NCBI GenBank assembly: GCA_945868475.1
Contig: CAMBLM010000001.1
Coordinates: forward strand, 347,535 to 411,534
Origin: an uncultured Ruminococcus sp.
GTDB lineage: Bacteria > Bacillota > Clostridia > Oscillospirales > Ruminococcaceae
Reading direction: 5' to 3'
Length of the DNA stretch: 64,000 nucleotides
Below the pieces are notes generated by a model that saw only the letters and a program-made list of their open reading frames with translations, searched no databases and was not told the origin of the DNA. A program made the translations under genes and the position numbers. Shown piece by piece: positions 23,897 to 32,810 of this stretch; position 1 is the first letter of the stretch, and every line of letters starts with the position of its first letter.

Positions 23897-23912
23897 TTGC
23901 AGTTGATTGCAA
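23897..23912. repeat. Dispersed 16-bp dyad, copy 4 (upstream of tape measure)
   Basis: TTGCAGTTGATTGCAA: same arms as the other copies, three loop changes. It ends four bases before AAGGGGGTG, the tape-measure ribosome site. Confidence 0.65.
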
Positions 23913-23929
23913 TTTAAGGGGGTGTAACA

Positions 23930-26900
23930 ATGGCTAAGGGGAGCGGCAACATCAAGGGCTTGACGGTCGAGATATCGGGCGACACTCAAAAGCTTACCAC
24001 TGCGCTCAAAAGTGTTGACGATGAGGGGCAAAAGATAGGCAAGGACTTAACTGAGGTCAACAAGCTTTTAAAGCTTGACCCGACCAATGTTGAGGCTTTG
24101 ACGCAAAAGCAGCAGATACTTACAGAGGCGGTCAAAAACTCCTCGGAGCGAGTGAGTGAGCTTAAAAAATATCAGGAGCAGATCAAGCAGCAGTTTGCAG
24201 ACGGTAAGATTGACCGCGGTGCTTACCTCAAATTTGAGCAGGAGGTCTTGTCGGCGACAAGTCAGCTCAACAGCTATCAGAGTGAGCTTGACGACACCAA
24301 TAAGGCGGCAAAGGACGCGGCTAAGGGTGTTAAGCAGACGGGCGACAATGCCAAGCAGGCAGGTGATGATGCGGCAGGGACTAAGGCTAAGTGGGACAAG
24401 TTTAAGAGCGTTGTTTCGGGGGCGGCAAAGGCGGCTGCGGCGGCTGTTGCAACGGTATCAGCGGCGGCTATCGGTGTAACTAAGGCGGTTGTTGACTCGG
24501 CAAATGAGGTTGCGTCATACGGCGACACGATAGACAAGGCATCGCAAAAAGTCGGTGTATCGGCTGAGTTTTATCAAGAGTGGGACGCGGTATTGCAGCA
24601 CAGCGGCACGTCTATGGGCAATATGACGACGACATTTAAGACGTTGGCAAACGCATCACAAAACGCGTCCAAGAAACAGACGGCGGCGTTTGAGGCACTC
24701 GGATTATCAATGGAGCAGGTACAGTCGATGTCGACCGAGGAGCTTTTTGAGAGTGTAATTGCCGGGCTGCAAAACATGGAGGAGGGCACGGAGCGCACGG
24801 CGACGGCAACTGCCCTGCTCGGCAAGGGTGCTATGGAGCTTGGTCCGCTTTTTAACACTTCGGCGGCCGACACTCAGGCGATGATAGACACGGTCAATGA
24901 CCTTGGCGGTGTAATGAGCAATGAGGCGGTAAAGGATTCGGCGGCGTATCAGGACGCTTTGCAGGATATGCAGACTAGTCTTGACGGAGCAAAGCGCAAC
25001 ATAACGGCGCAGTTTTTGCCTAGCATCACGGCTGTTATGGGCGGTTTGACACTGCTTTTTAGCGGTCAGGGCGGCGGCATTGAGCAGGTCAACGAGGGCA
25101 TCAAGGACTTTGTGGACAATCTGACGGCTTGCATACCGAGCGTGCTTGATGCAGGTGTTGGCATTATAACGGGGCTTATATCTGCGATAACGGGCAATCT
25201 TCCTGCGCTTGCAGATGCGGCGGTAACTGTTGTCTTATCGCTTGCGGACGGCATTGCTGATGCTTTGCCTGAGCTTACGCCAACGATAGTTAATGTAGTG
25301 CTTGACATTGTGGATATGCTGCTCGATAATGTGGATTTGCTTATTGATGCGGCTATTGCAATCGTTACGGGGTTGGCGGACGGCATTATTGAGGCGTTGC
25401 CCGTGCTGTTGGAGCGTGCGCCCGAGATTATCGGCAAGCTTGTTGCTGCGCTTATGGAGGCTATCCCAAAGCTCATAACGGCGGCTGTTGACATTGTATC
25501 GAGCTTATCGCTTGCAATAGCTGATGCTTTGCCGCAGATAATTGACACTATCGGTGCTTGTCTTGGCGAGATATATCTCAAGATCGTTGACGGCGGCAAG
25601 CAATGGGTAGAGAGCTTTGAGGACTTGGGCGGCAAGATATATGACTGGATGCAGGGACTTAAGACCAAGCTCAAAGAGGCTTTTGACAAGATAATCGACA
25701 GCTTTACGGAGATGATAACGCCTGCACTTGACATTGGCCGCAACATCATTGAGGGCATTGCCAACGGCATTAAGGAGGGTGTAACCAAGGTCAAGGACAA
25801 GATCAAGGGTGCTTGTGACAGTCTACTTGGCGGCATCAAGGACTTTTTTGGCATACACTCGCCCTCGAGAGTTTTTAAGGAGCAGGTCGGCACAAACTTG
25901 GCGCTCGGGCTCAGTGAGGGTTTTGTCGACAAGATGGGTAAGCTGTCGGGTGATATGTCGGAGGCTGTACCGAGTGACTACAAGATAGGCGTGACGGTAA
26001 CGGACACGGCAAGCGCAAAAAAGGCTATTGACGTAATTGTCAAGGACTATGAGAGCGGTTTGCTCAGCAGAGCGCAGTACGACAAGCTGTACAATCAGAC
26101 GTTAAGCAAGTGCGTCAAGGAGCGCTCAAAGGTTGAGGAGTATGCAAACCAAAAGCTCACGGCGGCGGACAAAAAGGCAGCTCAAAACCGTCAGAAAGAG
26201 GTATTGAGCATTGTAAAGGAGCAGGTCAACGACATTGTTAAGGCTTACGAGGATGGTGAGATATCGCTCTCCGAGATGAGTGAGCTGTACAATCAGGTAT
26301 ATCAGACCTGCGCTGATGAGAGAGTTGACATTGAGGAGTATGCCAACGACAAGATCACAGAGGCACGCAAAAAGGTTGCGGAGCAAAACATCAAAGAGCT
26401 TAAAGCCAACATTAAGTCTGAGATCGCTGAGTACGACAAGCAGATCGAGGACATCCAAAAGAGCATCAAGAGCACATCGTCCAAGCTGTCGGGCGATATT
26501 GCTGATATGTACTCGTTTGACAAAGATGACAGCGGCAAAACTACTGCAAAGCTTAATGACATATCTAAAAAGCAGATGCAGCTCAATCAATATTACAGCA
26601 ATCTTAAAAAGCTTGTTAATGATGGCTTGAGCGATGTTATGATCGAGCAGCTCGCCGATCTATCGCTTGAGCAGGGTGCGGCACTTGCGGAGAGCTGGGC
26701 TAAGATGAGCAAGTCGGAGCTTAATGGCATTGCGGCTAAGTTTAACAGCCTTGCGAGCACATCCGACAAGATAAGCGCTTTGCTCTATGACAGCAAGTCA
26801 AAGCAGGTGGCCGAGGCGATGATCGAGTCATTAAAAAATGCTACCGAGGGCTCGGAGGAGTTTGCTAAGCTGGGAGGAGATATCATGGACAAGATGCTAG

Positions 26901-27223
26901 GCGGACTATCCGATAGTGATAAGATCGCATCGACTTGCCAAAAGATCGTTGATGAGTTTAAAAAATGCCTTGGCATAGAGCTTAATACGGGCTTAGAGGA
27001 TAAGCTTAAAAATGTTAGTGCATCCTTTAATGCTGCATCTTCGGCGGCGAGCTCGGTCACAAGCGGCACGCTTAACAGGCAGTCGTTTGGCAGCGGTCAA
27101 GATACTGCTGCATCGGGCAGCAATATTGTATTTAATCAATACAACACATCTCCCAAGGCTCTCAGCCGTGAGGAGATAGCGCTTGACACACGCAGGCAGT
27201 TACAGCTTGCGAGCATCTTATAA
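23930..27223 (+). CDS. Tape measure protein
   Basis: 1097 residues. The N-terminal domain has the usual opening (IKGLTVEISGDTQKLTTALK, LTEVNKLLKLDPTNVEALTQ). An Ala-rich helix near 160-185 and a sequence-repetitive hydrophobic central region (about 370-560) full of AIADALPQI-like units are the membrane-active part. GIHSPSRVF is conserved in this family (about 645), and long coiled coils fill the C-terminal third. Length sets tail length, predicting a tail of roughly 1100 residues of helix. It acts also in DNA ejection. Confidence 0.95.
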   Translation: MAKGSGNIKGLTVEISGDTQKLTTALKSVDDEGQKIGKDLTEVNKLLKLDPTNVEALTQKQQILTEAVKNSSERVSELKKYQEQIKQQFADGKIDRGAYLKFEQEVLSATSQLNSYQSELDDTNKAAKDAAKGVKQTGDNAKQAGDDAAGTKAKWDKFKSVVSGAAKAAAAAVATVSAAAIGVTKAVVDSANEVASYGDTIDKASQKVGVSAEFYQEWDAVLQHSGTSMGNMTTTFKTLANASQNASKKQTAAFEALGLSMEQVQSMSTEELFESVIAGLQNMEEGTERTATATALLGKGAMELGPLFNTSAADTQAMIDTVNDLGGVMSNEAVKDSAAYQDALQDMQTSLDGAKRNITAQFLPSITAVMGGLTLLFSGQGGGIEQVNEGIKDFVDNLTACIPSVLDAGVGIITGLISAITGNLPALADAAVTVVLSLADGIADALPELTPTIVNVVLDIVDMLLDNVDLLIDAAIAIVTGLADGIIEALPVLLERAPEIIGKLVAALMEAIPKLITAAVDIVSSLSLAIADALPQIIDTIGACLGEIYLKIVDGGKQWVESFEDLGGKIYDWMQGLKTKLKEAFDKIIDSFTEMITPALDIGRNIIEGIANGIKEGVTKVKDKIKGACDSLLGGIKDFFGIHSPSRVFKEQVGTNLALGLSEGFVDKMGKLSGDMSEAVPSDYKIGVTVTDTASAKKAIDVIVKDYESGLLSRAQYDKLYNQTLSKCVKERSKVEEYANQKLTAADKKAAQNRQKEVLSIVKEQVNDIVKAYEDGEISLSEMSELYNQVYQTCADERVDIEEYANDKITEARKKVAEQNIKELKANIKSEIAEYDKQIEDIQKSIKSTSSKLSGDIADMYSFDKDDSGKTTAKLNDISKKQMQLNQYYSNLKKLVNDGLSDVMIEQLADLSLEQGAALAESWAKMSKSELNGIAAKFNSLASTSDKISALLYDSKSKQVAEAMIESLKNATEGSEEFAKLGGDIMDKMLGGLSDSDKIASTCQKIVDEFKKCLGIELNTGLEDKLKNVSASFNAASSAASSVTSGTLNRQSFGSGQDTAASGSNIVFNQYNTSPKALSREEIALDTRRQLQLASIL

Positions 27224-27232
27224 GGAGGATAT

Positions 27233-28090
27233 ATGGAGCACAAGCTAATCATCAGCAACGGCAGAGAGTCTATAGATCTGTATGATGACAAATACATAAT
27301 GATCTCTAACGTGAGCGGAGTGGGCGCCGAACGCAATATTAATATCACAGAGCTGAGCGGACGCCCCGGCGGAAAATATAACGGCGGTCACGAGCCTGCG
27401 AGGGTGATATCCATTGCGGCAAAGTTTAAGCAGCTTGGGGATATGTCGGCGCAGAAAAAGCGGATATACTCCATTTTTAGGACTGATATGCCGCTGACTA
27501 TACGATATGTAACTCCGAGCATTGATGTGATTGCCGAGGGTTACTGCTCCAAGTGCGATATGCCGCCGAATAACTATCCGCTTGTTATGTCGGCGGAGGT
27601 GGTTTGTGCTGATCCGTATTTTAAGGAGAGGTTTGTTGAGCCGATACAGCTGTTTGGAGTCAGCAAGCTGTTTTATTTTACGGCGGAGGGGATATCCTTA
27701 AACGCTGTTTGCTTTGGCAACACTTCGAGGGCGAGGCTTGTCCACCTTGACTACAAAGGGCACACGAAAACGGGCGTTGTTATCAAGGCGGCGCTCTCTG
27801 CGCCGTGCGGCGGCTTTAGGATAGACAATTTCACGGCGTCGGCGCACATAAGTCTTTCGGGCGAGTTTTTGGAGGGAGATATCATAGAGATATCGACCGA
27901 GGACGGACGCAAGTATATCAATCTCACGAGAGGCGGCAAGACGGTAAGCGGTTTAAAGTACATGGACATTGACTCAGAGTTTTGGCAGCTTACACCGGGC
28001 AACAATGATATAAAATTTTCGGCGTCGGGACTTGACGCTGCGGCTGCGCAGGTAATGCTGTACTATGATGTTAAGGTAGGCGGTGTTTAA
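27233..28090 (+). CDS. Distal tail protein (Dit)
   Basis: 285 residues. GRPGGKYNGGHEPARVISI, FRTDMPLTIRYVTP, IDVIAEGYCSKCDMPPNNYP and VVCADPYFKE fit the phage-tail (SPP1 gp19.1/Dit) N-terminal belt domain; a galectin-like C-terminal half follows. It forms the hub at the tail tip. Starts after AAGGAGGATAT, ten bases behind the tape measure. Confidence 0.9.
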   Translation: MEHKLIISNGRESIDLYDDKYIMISNVSGVGAERNINITELSGRPGGKYNGGHEPARVISIAAKFKQLGDMSAQKKRIYSIFRTDMPLTIRYVTPSIDVIAEGYCSKCDMPPNNYPLVMSAEVVCADPYFKERFVEPIQLFGVSKLFYFTAEGISLNAVCFGNTSRARLVHLDYKGHTKTGVVIKAALSAPCGGFRIDNFTASAHISLSGEFLEGDIIEISTEDGRKYINLTRGGKTVSGLKYMDIDSEFWQLTPGNNDIKFSASGLDAAAAQVMLYYDVKVGGV

Positions 28091-29178
28091 TGGACTTATA
28101 CATTTACAACGAGGCTATTGAGCTTATCGGTGTAACGGACTGCTATGCATCGCTTATATGGATCAGGCGGTACAACTCGGCAGGCAGCTTTGAGCTGTAT
28201 GTGCCGCTTACGTCCGAGGCGGCTGTACTGCTTATGCCTCGCAGATACATATATCGGTCGGACACAAGAGAGGCGATGTACATAAGCGGAGTTACGGACA
28301 CGAGCGGAGCTGACGGGCGGCACATACGAGTGACGGGTTACTCGCTTGACAAGCTGCTTTGCAAGAGATGCATATTATCGGACAGCAAGGACAATTTTAG
28401 CATATTGGCAGGTGTTAAGGCTATACTTGACGCTGAGCCGCTCGGAGCTGATATCGAGTATATCGGTGATGAGTACGACACTATGCTAAGGGAGATGCCG
28501 AGGGCAGAGATGCTGTCCGATTGGGTGCGCAGCGGATGCAGGCTTGCTGACTTATCATACAAGATATCGCTCGTGCCGCAGAGTCACAAGCTGAGGTTTG
28601 AGCTTTTTAAGGGCAGAGATCTATCCGATGAGGTCGTATTCGGCGACAGCTGGGGCAATCTCAACAACATGGAGTACGCTTACAGCGAGGAGGGCTGCAG
28701 CAACGTCATTATATGCGCTTGCAATGAGCCGACCGGAGGGGTCGAGTATTACTCGCTGCCGACATACACGCTAGGCGATGCGCAGGGGTTATCGAGGTCG
28801 GAGGAGCTTATATTTGTTGATCCTATAGTTAAAACGGGTTACAAATACTTTGACGAAAACGGAGATCCGCTTGATCCTCCCGAGAAATATCAATATGTTG
28901 ACAATGCGGCGACGCTCACAAAGATGCAGGAGGCGGCTGCGGCGGTTAGGTCGGAGTACACGGAGAGTTACAGTGCGGATGCGCTCGGCGTGGGATATCG
29001 CAAGGGCTGGGATATCGGGGATATCGTTACGGTACGCAACGAGATGCGAGGCACGGCTTATGTTAAGCGCATCGAGGAGGTACGAGAGGTATTTGATACG
29101 ACCGGGACAAGCGTTATCCCGACTTTTGGCGACACGCTAAAGACGATAGTTGATCTGATACAAAAAAAGAGGAGATGA
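28090..29178 (+). CDS. Tail tip protein, siphovirus Gp37-like (Tal region)
   Basis: 362 residues. ASLIWIRRYNSAGSFELYVP, YISGVTDTSGADGRHIRVTG and YSLDKLLCKR are characteristic of the ReqiPepy6 Gp37-like tail proteins that replace the longer Tal in many phages of Firmicutes. The end (GWDIGDIVTVRNEMRGTAYV) is the usual hub barrel. Its start overlaps the Dit stop (TAATG). Confidence 0.85.
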   Translation: MDLYIYNEAIELIGVTDCYASLIWIRRYNSAGSFELYVPLTSEAAVLLMPRRYIYRSDTREAMYISGVTDTSGADGRHIRVTGYSLDKLLCKRCILSDSKDNFSILAGVKAILDAEPLGADIEYIGDEYDTMLREMPRAEMLSDWVRSGCRLADLSYKISLVPQSHKLRFELFKGRDLSDEVVFGDSWGNLNNMEYAYSEEGCSNVIICACNEPTGGVEYYSLPTYTLGDAQGLSRSEELIFVDPIVKTGYKYFDENGDPLDPPEKYQYVDNAATLTKMQEAAAAVRSEYTESYSADALGVGYRKGWDIGDIVTVRNEMRGTAYVKRIEEVREVFDTTGTSVIPTFGDTLKTIVDLIQKKRR

Positions 29179-29182
29179 TGAC

Positions 29183-29860
29183 ATGGAGAGCGTATTTTTT
29201 GACTCGGTAAACTATGACAGGATGTACAACAGTGCTGAGTTTGTTAAGTATTTTGCTAATTTTATCGGCAACGGAGTTTTTGCGGATCCTGCGGACGGTA
29301 TGCAGGTTTATGCCAAGGGCGGCATGGTGCTCGGAATTAAGCCCGGAAAGTGCTGGATCAACGGCAGGGCAGGCTATGAGGACGGGATGGACGTTGTCAC
29401 ACTCGGATATGGAGAGTCGGGGGCATACAGATACGATGCTGTTGTTGCACGGCTGGATCTTAACTCGAATGTGCGTGACATACACATTGATGTTATAAGA
29501 GGAGATGAGGCGGACAGCTTTGCGGAGGCGGTCAAGCCTTTGCCGATGCGTGAGGGGCTTATATATGATCTTGTGCTTGCTTATGTCAAGGTCGGCGAGG
29601 GTGCGACATCACTCGATGATACGGTCATTATTGATATGCGCCCCGAAAATGATGTATGCGGATTTGTGACGGGTGTGGTAAAGCAGTTTTCAAGCTCGGA
29701 ATTCTTTCGTCAATACACGGCAATGCTTGATGATCTTCTCGCAAAGCTCGGAGCGGACGACCACATCACTATTGACACAGCAGACCGCAAGGCAAGGAAT
29801 GACATATTTGCTATAAAAACGCAGATGCCTTACGGCATAAGCGGACTTTTAAAGATTTAA
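29183..29860 (+). CDS. Baseplate / receptor-binding region protein
   Basis: 225 residues. FFDSVNYDRMYNSAEFVKYF, GMQVYAKGGMVLGIKPGKCW and GAYRYDAVVARLDLNSNVRD match a common upper-baseplate type found after Gp37-like proteins in clostridial phages. The beta-rich core binds the tail hub; whether this or a later gene contacts the host cell is unknown. Confidence 0.7.
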   Translation: MESVFFDSVNYDRMYNSAEFVKYFANFIGNGVFADPADGMQVYAKGGMVLGIKPGKCWINGRAGYEDGMDVVTLGYGESGAYRYDAVVARLDLNSNVRDIHIDVIRGDEADSFAEAVKPLPMREGLIYDLVLAYVKVGEGATSLDDTVIIDMRPENDVCGFVTGVVKQFSSSEFFRQYTAMLDDLLAKLGADDHITIDTADRKARNDIFAIKTQMPYGISGLLKI

Positions 29861-29871
29861 GGAGGTTTAAT

Positions 29872-30423
29872 ATGGTTTACTGCGAAACAATCGAAGAGAG
29901 CAAGACTTGGGTATGCCCAAAGACAGGAATTTGGAAAGTAATCTGTGTTGGCGGAGGCGGTGCCGGAGTATCATATTTTGCCGACTCGGCAAATAGTACA
30001 GGAACAGCAGGAGGAACAACGTCATTTGGCTCAATTCTGTCGGCTTCCGGCGGTATAAGCGGAATTGATATTAATAAAGATAAAATTATATTGTATGATA
30101 GCGACCATTCTATTAGACGTGCTATGGGAATTAACGGATACAACGGAGCTGAGGCTTATGGCGCTACATCAGGAGAATATATAGGCTCCGGTTATGGTGC
30201 AAGCGGAGGAGCGGGCAAGTCTAATAGTAATGCGACTTCATATCATTCTGGACTTCCCGGGGATGTAAAGTCTGTGATAACCGATATATCGGAGGGTACG
30301 TCTATAGCTTGCACTATAGGCGCCGGAGGTACGGTTACGAATAAAGGCAGCAATAACATAACTATTGCATTTCCGGGCAAGTCGGGAGCTATAATCGTCC
30401 AGTATTTGGGCAGCGAGATGTAA
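29872..30423 (+). CDS. Glycine-rich tail tip / adhesin-like protein
   Basis: 183 residues. It opens with ESKTWVCPKTGIWKVICVGG then GGGAG, a pattern of glycine-rich phage adhesin domains, and continues with many GG, GS and SG pairs before closing with FPGKSGAIIVQYLG. It is likely displayed at the tail tip and a candidate for host recognition. Its codon use is more AT-rich than its neighbours, which suggests exchange of this segment between phages. Confidence 0.65.
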   Translation: MVYCETIEESKTWVCPKTGIWKVICVGGGGAGVSYFADSANSTGTAGGTTSFGSILSASGGISGIDINKDKIILYDSDHSIRRAMGINGYNGAEAYGATSGEYIGSGYGASGGAGKSNSNATSYHSGLPGDVKSVITDISEGTSIACTIGAGGTVTNKGSNNITIAFPGKSGAIIVQYLGSEM

Positions 30424-30438
30424 GGGAGGTATAAGCTA

Positions 30439-31017
30439 ATGTATGCATATATTATTGATAAGATAGTGAGAGAGGTTATACCCGATATTGACCCGATTTT
30501 TCCGGGCATAGATATCAAGGAGAGATATCCTGCTGATATGCTTGCTAAGTGTGTACACGTTGATGACAGAGCGGACGTTAAGCAGGGTATGGTCTACGAT
30601 GCGGAGAGCGGTACATTTTCTATGCCCGAGGTCAAGCCCATTATCACGAATATTGATGATGCGAAGGTCTTAAAGGTTGCCGAAAGCAAGGAAAAGCTTG
30701 CAGAATGGCTTGAAAACAACCCTATGCTTTATACGGACGGAAAGCTGTACAGTGTTACGGCCGAGAAGCAGAGTCTTTTAAACAGCAATTTATCATCTTA
30801 TGAGAGAGCAAAGGCGGCAGGAATCGACTATCCTCTTAAATGGAACAGCACTGGCGAGGAATGCACCGAGTACAGCTATGAGGAGCTTGTTGGCTTGTCG
30901 CTTGCGATTGCATCTTATGTTGCGCCTAAGGTCAGCGCACAGCAGGAGATTGAGCTTGCTATCAATGCTTGCGAGAGCATCGAAGAGCTTGACAAGGTTG
31001 TAATATCGTATGGCTAA
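30439..31017 (+). CDS. Tail-fibre-associated protein (DUF4376-like end)
   Basis: 192 residues. The C-terminal region PLKWNSTGEECTEYSYEELV, then ASYVAPKVSAQQEIELAI and ACESIEELDKVVISYG is typical of proteins found after phage tail-tip genes in gut Firmicutes and resembles DUF4376. The N-terminal part is variable. Likely an accessory or chaperone of the tip. Overlaps the next gene by 8 bases. Confidence 0.55.
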   Translation: MYAYIIDKIVREVIPDIDPIFPGIDIKERYPADMLAKCVHVDDRADVKQGMVYDAESGTFSMPEVKPIITNIDDAKVLKVAESKEKLAEWLENNPMLYTDGKLYSVTAEKQSLLNSNLSSYERAKAAGIDYPLKWNSTGEECTEYSYEELVGLSLAIASYVAPKVSAQQEIELAINACESIEELDKVVISYG

Positions 31018-31426
31018 GATGAAAAAATGGGGCATTCTTGCTCTGATCGGCGGCGTTATCTACGGGGCGCTTGAATTGGCGTTCCGTGGATACACGCATT
31101 GGAGCATGGTTATCCTCGGTGGGATCTGCTTTGTGGCGGTTGGGATGCTTAACGAGGTTATTCCGTGGGAGATGCCTTTAGTGGTGCAGATGCTTTGCGG
31201 CTCGTTGATAATCACGGCATTAGAGCTTGTTTGCGGTTGTATTGTTAATATATGGCTTGGGTGGCAAGTGTGGGATTACTCTAACCAATGGGGCAATCTC
31301 TTGGGGCAGATTTGCCCGAAATTTTCGGTTTTATGGTATTTTGTTTCACTTATTGCGATACTGCTTGATGATTGGCTTAGGTATTGGCTGTTTTTAGAGG
31401 ACAGGCCGCATTACAGATTATTTTAG
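31010..31426 (+). CDS. CmpB-like (PF06541-type) small membrane protein in the lysis module
   Basis: 138 residues with four membrane segments (about 7-26, 32-50, 60-82, 100-120). GGVIYGALELAFRGYTHWSM, CGSLIITALELVCGCIVNIW, WDYSNQWGNLLGQICPKFSV and LWYFVSL match the family annotated as putative ABC-transporter type IV/CmpB. It lies between tail tip and endolysin. A holin-like or accessory lysis role is inference from position. Confidence 0.7.
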   Translation: MAKMKKWGILALIGGVIYGALELAFRGYTHWSMVILGGICFVAVGMLNEVIPWEMPLVVQMLCGSLIITALELVCGCIVNIWLGWQVWDYSNQWGNLLGQICPKFSVLWYFVSLIAILLDDWLRYWLFLEDRPHYRLF

Positions 31427-31440
31427 GAAAGGGTGGTTTT

Positions 31441-32175
31441 ATGGCATATCTTGTTCCGGATAGGATATACAATGCAAATGGTGTGACGGTAAAGGAATAT
31501 TTGCTGACAAAGCATAACCCTAACAAGATCGCTTTGCCGAGTAAGCGTGTACTTCCTTTTGGCGGTTACACGGTACATAACACCGATAAAATCAAGGTGA
31601 GCGCACAGACTACAATGGCTGAACAGTATGTTCGTGCGACATACAACGGCAATATGAACGATGTGAGCGTACATTTTTATGTTGATGAAGTTGAAGCGTG
31701 GCAGGAGCTTCCGCTTGACTGGCAGTCGTGGCACGCAGGGCAGAAGGGCAAGGCGGACGCCAACGGCTCTCACATCGGAAATCAGGCGACTATCTCAATT
31801 GAGGTCATTGGAAACAGCGCAAAGGCTGAGGACAATGCGGCAAGGCTGATTGCTTGGCTTATGCAGACCTACAAGGTAGGCACGGACAAGCTTTTCACGC
31901 ACAACTACTGGTGCAACGTCCGAAACGGCAAGAAAGGCACGGTGGACGAGCTGAACAAGCTGCCTGACGGGTACAAGGGTTGTCCTGTCTATATTCGGCC
32001 GCATTGGGATGAATTCAAGGCGAAAGTTTCGGGATATCTTTCTGAGCAGGAGGAAAAGAACGTGCTGTACAGAGTGCAGGTCGGGGCGTTTCGCAGTAAG
32101 GAAAATGCGGAGCTGTATCTTGCGAGGGTGAAGAAAGAGTTCCCCGAGGCTTATATTGTGAAAACGGAGGAATAG
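31441..32175 (+). CDS. Endolysin: N-acetylmuramoyl-L-alanine amidase with SPOR-type domain
   Basis: 244 residues from the ATG at 31441 (start after GAAAGGGTGG). Amidase_2 fold: YTVHNTDKIKVSAQTTMAEQ with the first zinc His, VSVHFYVDEVEAWQELPLDW, NQATISIEVIGNS and LFTHNYWCNVRN with further ligands. The C-terminal 45 residues (YRVQVGAFRSKENAELYLAR) are a SPOR-like peptidoglycan-binding domain. It cleaves the peptide from the glycan strand. No signal peptide, so release depends on the holin encoded next. Confidence 0.92.
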   Translation: MAYLVPDRIYNANGVTVKEYLLTKHNPNKIALPSKRVLPFGGYTVHNTDKIKVSAQTTMAEQYVRATYNGNMNDVSVHFYVDEVEAWQELPLDWQSWHAGQKGKADANGSHIGNQATISIEVIGNSAKAEDNAARLIAWLMQTYKVGTDKLFTHNYWCNVRNGKKGTVDELNKLPDGYKGCPVYIRPHWDEFKAKVSGYLSEQEEKNVLYRVQVGAFRSKENAELYLARVKKEFPEAYIVKTEE

Positions 32176-32176
32176 T

Positions 32177-32608
32177 ATGCACGACAAAATGATTGTATTA
32201 TGCAGCACAATCGGCATAACGGGATCAATAATCGCCGAGGCACTTGGAGGATGGGATGATGCGATAATCACACTTATCATCTTTATGGCGATTGATTTTA
32301 TCATGGGTTTGCTGTGTGCGCTTGTTTTTGGCAAGTCGGACAAGTCGGAAAATGGGGCGCTTTCCTCTGCTGCTTGTTGGCGAGGTCTCGTCAAAAAAGT
32401 TTGCACGCTGCTTATTGTTGTGATGTCACATTACATTGATGTGATCGCTGATCTGAGCTTTGTGCGCAATGCTATTGTGATAGCATTTTGCGTCGCAGAG
32501 GCTATCAGTATATGTGAGACAGCAGGTCTTATGGGTATACTCCCCGAGGGAGTGCAAAAAGTGCTGACTAAGGCTATTGACGTCCTAAAAAATAAATATG
32601 ATAAATGA
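32177..32608 (+). CDS. Phage holin (TcdE/phi-LC3 holin 4-like family)
   Basis: 143 residues with membrane segments near 8-24, 28-50, 73-88 and 93-115. IITLIIFMAIDFIMGLLCAL followed by SSAACWRGLVKKVCTLLIVV is the signature of the PF05105-type holins. It perforates the membrane for the amidase. Last gene of the late operon; a terminator follows directly. Confidence 0.9.
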   Translation: MHDKMIVLCSTIGITGSIIAEALGGWDDAIITLIIFMAIDFIMGLLCALVFGKSDKSENGALSSAACWRGLVKKVCTLLIVVMSHYIDVIADLSFVRNAIVIAFCVAEAISICETAGLMGILPEGVQKVLTKAIDVLKNKYDK

Positions 32609-32611
32609 CTA

Positions 32612-32645
32612 ATGCCGCCTCGATTTCGGGGCGGTTTTATTTTTT
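32612..32645 (+). terminator. Terminator at the end of the late operon
   Basis: CCGCC...GGCGG stem with inner TCG/CGG around ATTT, followed by TTTTATTTTTTT. It separates the lysis module from the right-end cassette. Confidence 0.8.
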
Positions 32646-32686
32646 TGCACAAAATTAGATTATATTTTTGTGCATCTATACAAATA

Positions 32687-32703
32687 ATGCTCAATGGGCA
32701 TAT
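32687..32703. repeat. Operator-like direct repeat, copy 1
   Basis: ATGCTCAATGGGCATAT, itself an imperfect dyad (ATGCTC/GGGCAT). A near-identical copy lies 42 bases downstream inside the promoter spacer. Confidence 0.6.
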
Positions 32704-32719
32704 TTTTTATAAAAACCTA

Positions 32720-32748
32720 TTGACATTTATGCTCAATGGGTATATAAT
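32720..32748 (+). promoter_or_regulatory. Promoter of the right-end cassette with embedded operator
   Basis: TTGACA (32720-32725), 17 bases, TATAAT (32743-32748): a perfect consensus. The spacer contains ATGCTCAATGGGTATAT (32729-32745), the second copy of the repeat at 32687. A DNA-binding protein on these sites would block polymerase directly. Confidence 0.75.
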
Positions 32749-32810
32749 ATAATCAAAGTCAAGGGAACAAGACCGAAAGAAAAACAAAATAAAAAATGGA
32801 GGAAACTATT

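Noticed and set aside
24400..24500. Separate gene in the Ala-rich stretch of the tape measure
   Set aside because: Open frames there are composition artefacts; the long frame explains it.
25066..25932. 288-codon minus-strand frame inside the tape-measure gene
   Set aside because: Ser/Leu/Ile-rich low-complexity text produced by the repetitive coding strand; no initiation signal and no homologous look.
32687..32745. CRISPR-like repeat pair
   Set aside because: Only two 17-base copies, one inside a promoter spacer; reads as operators.
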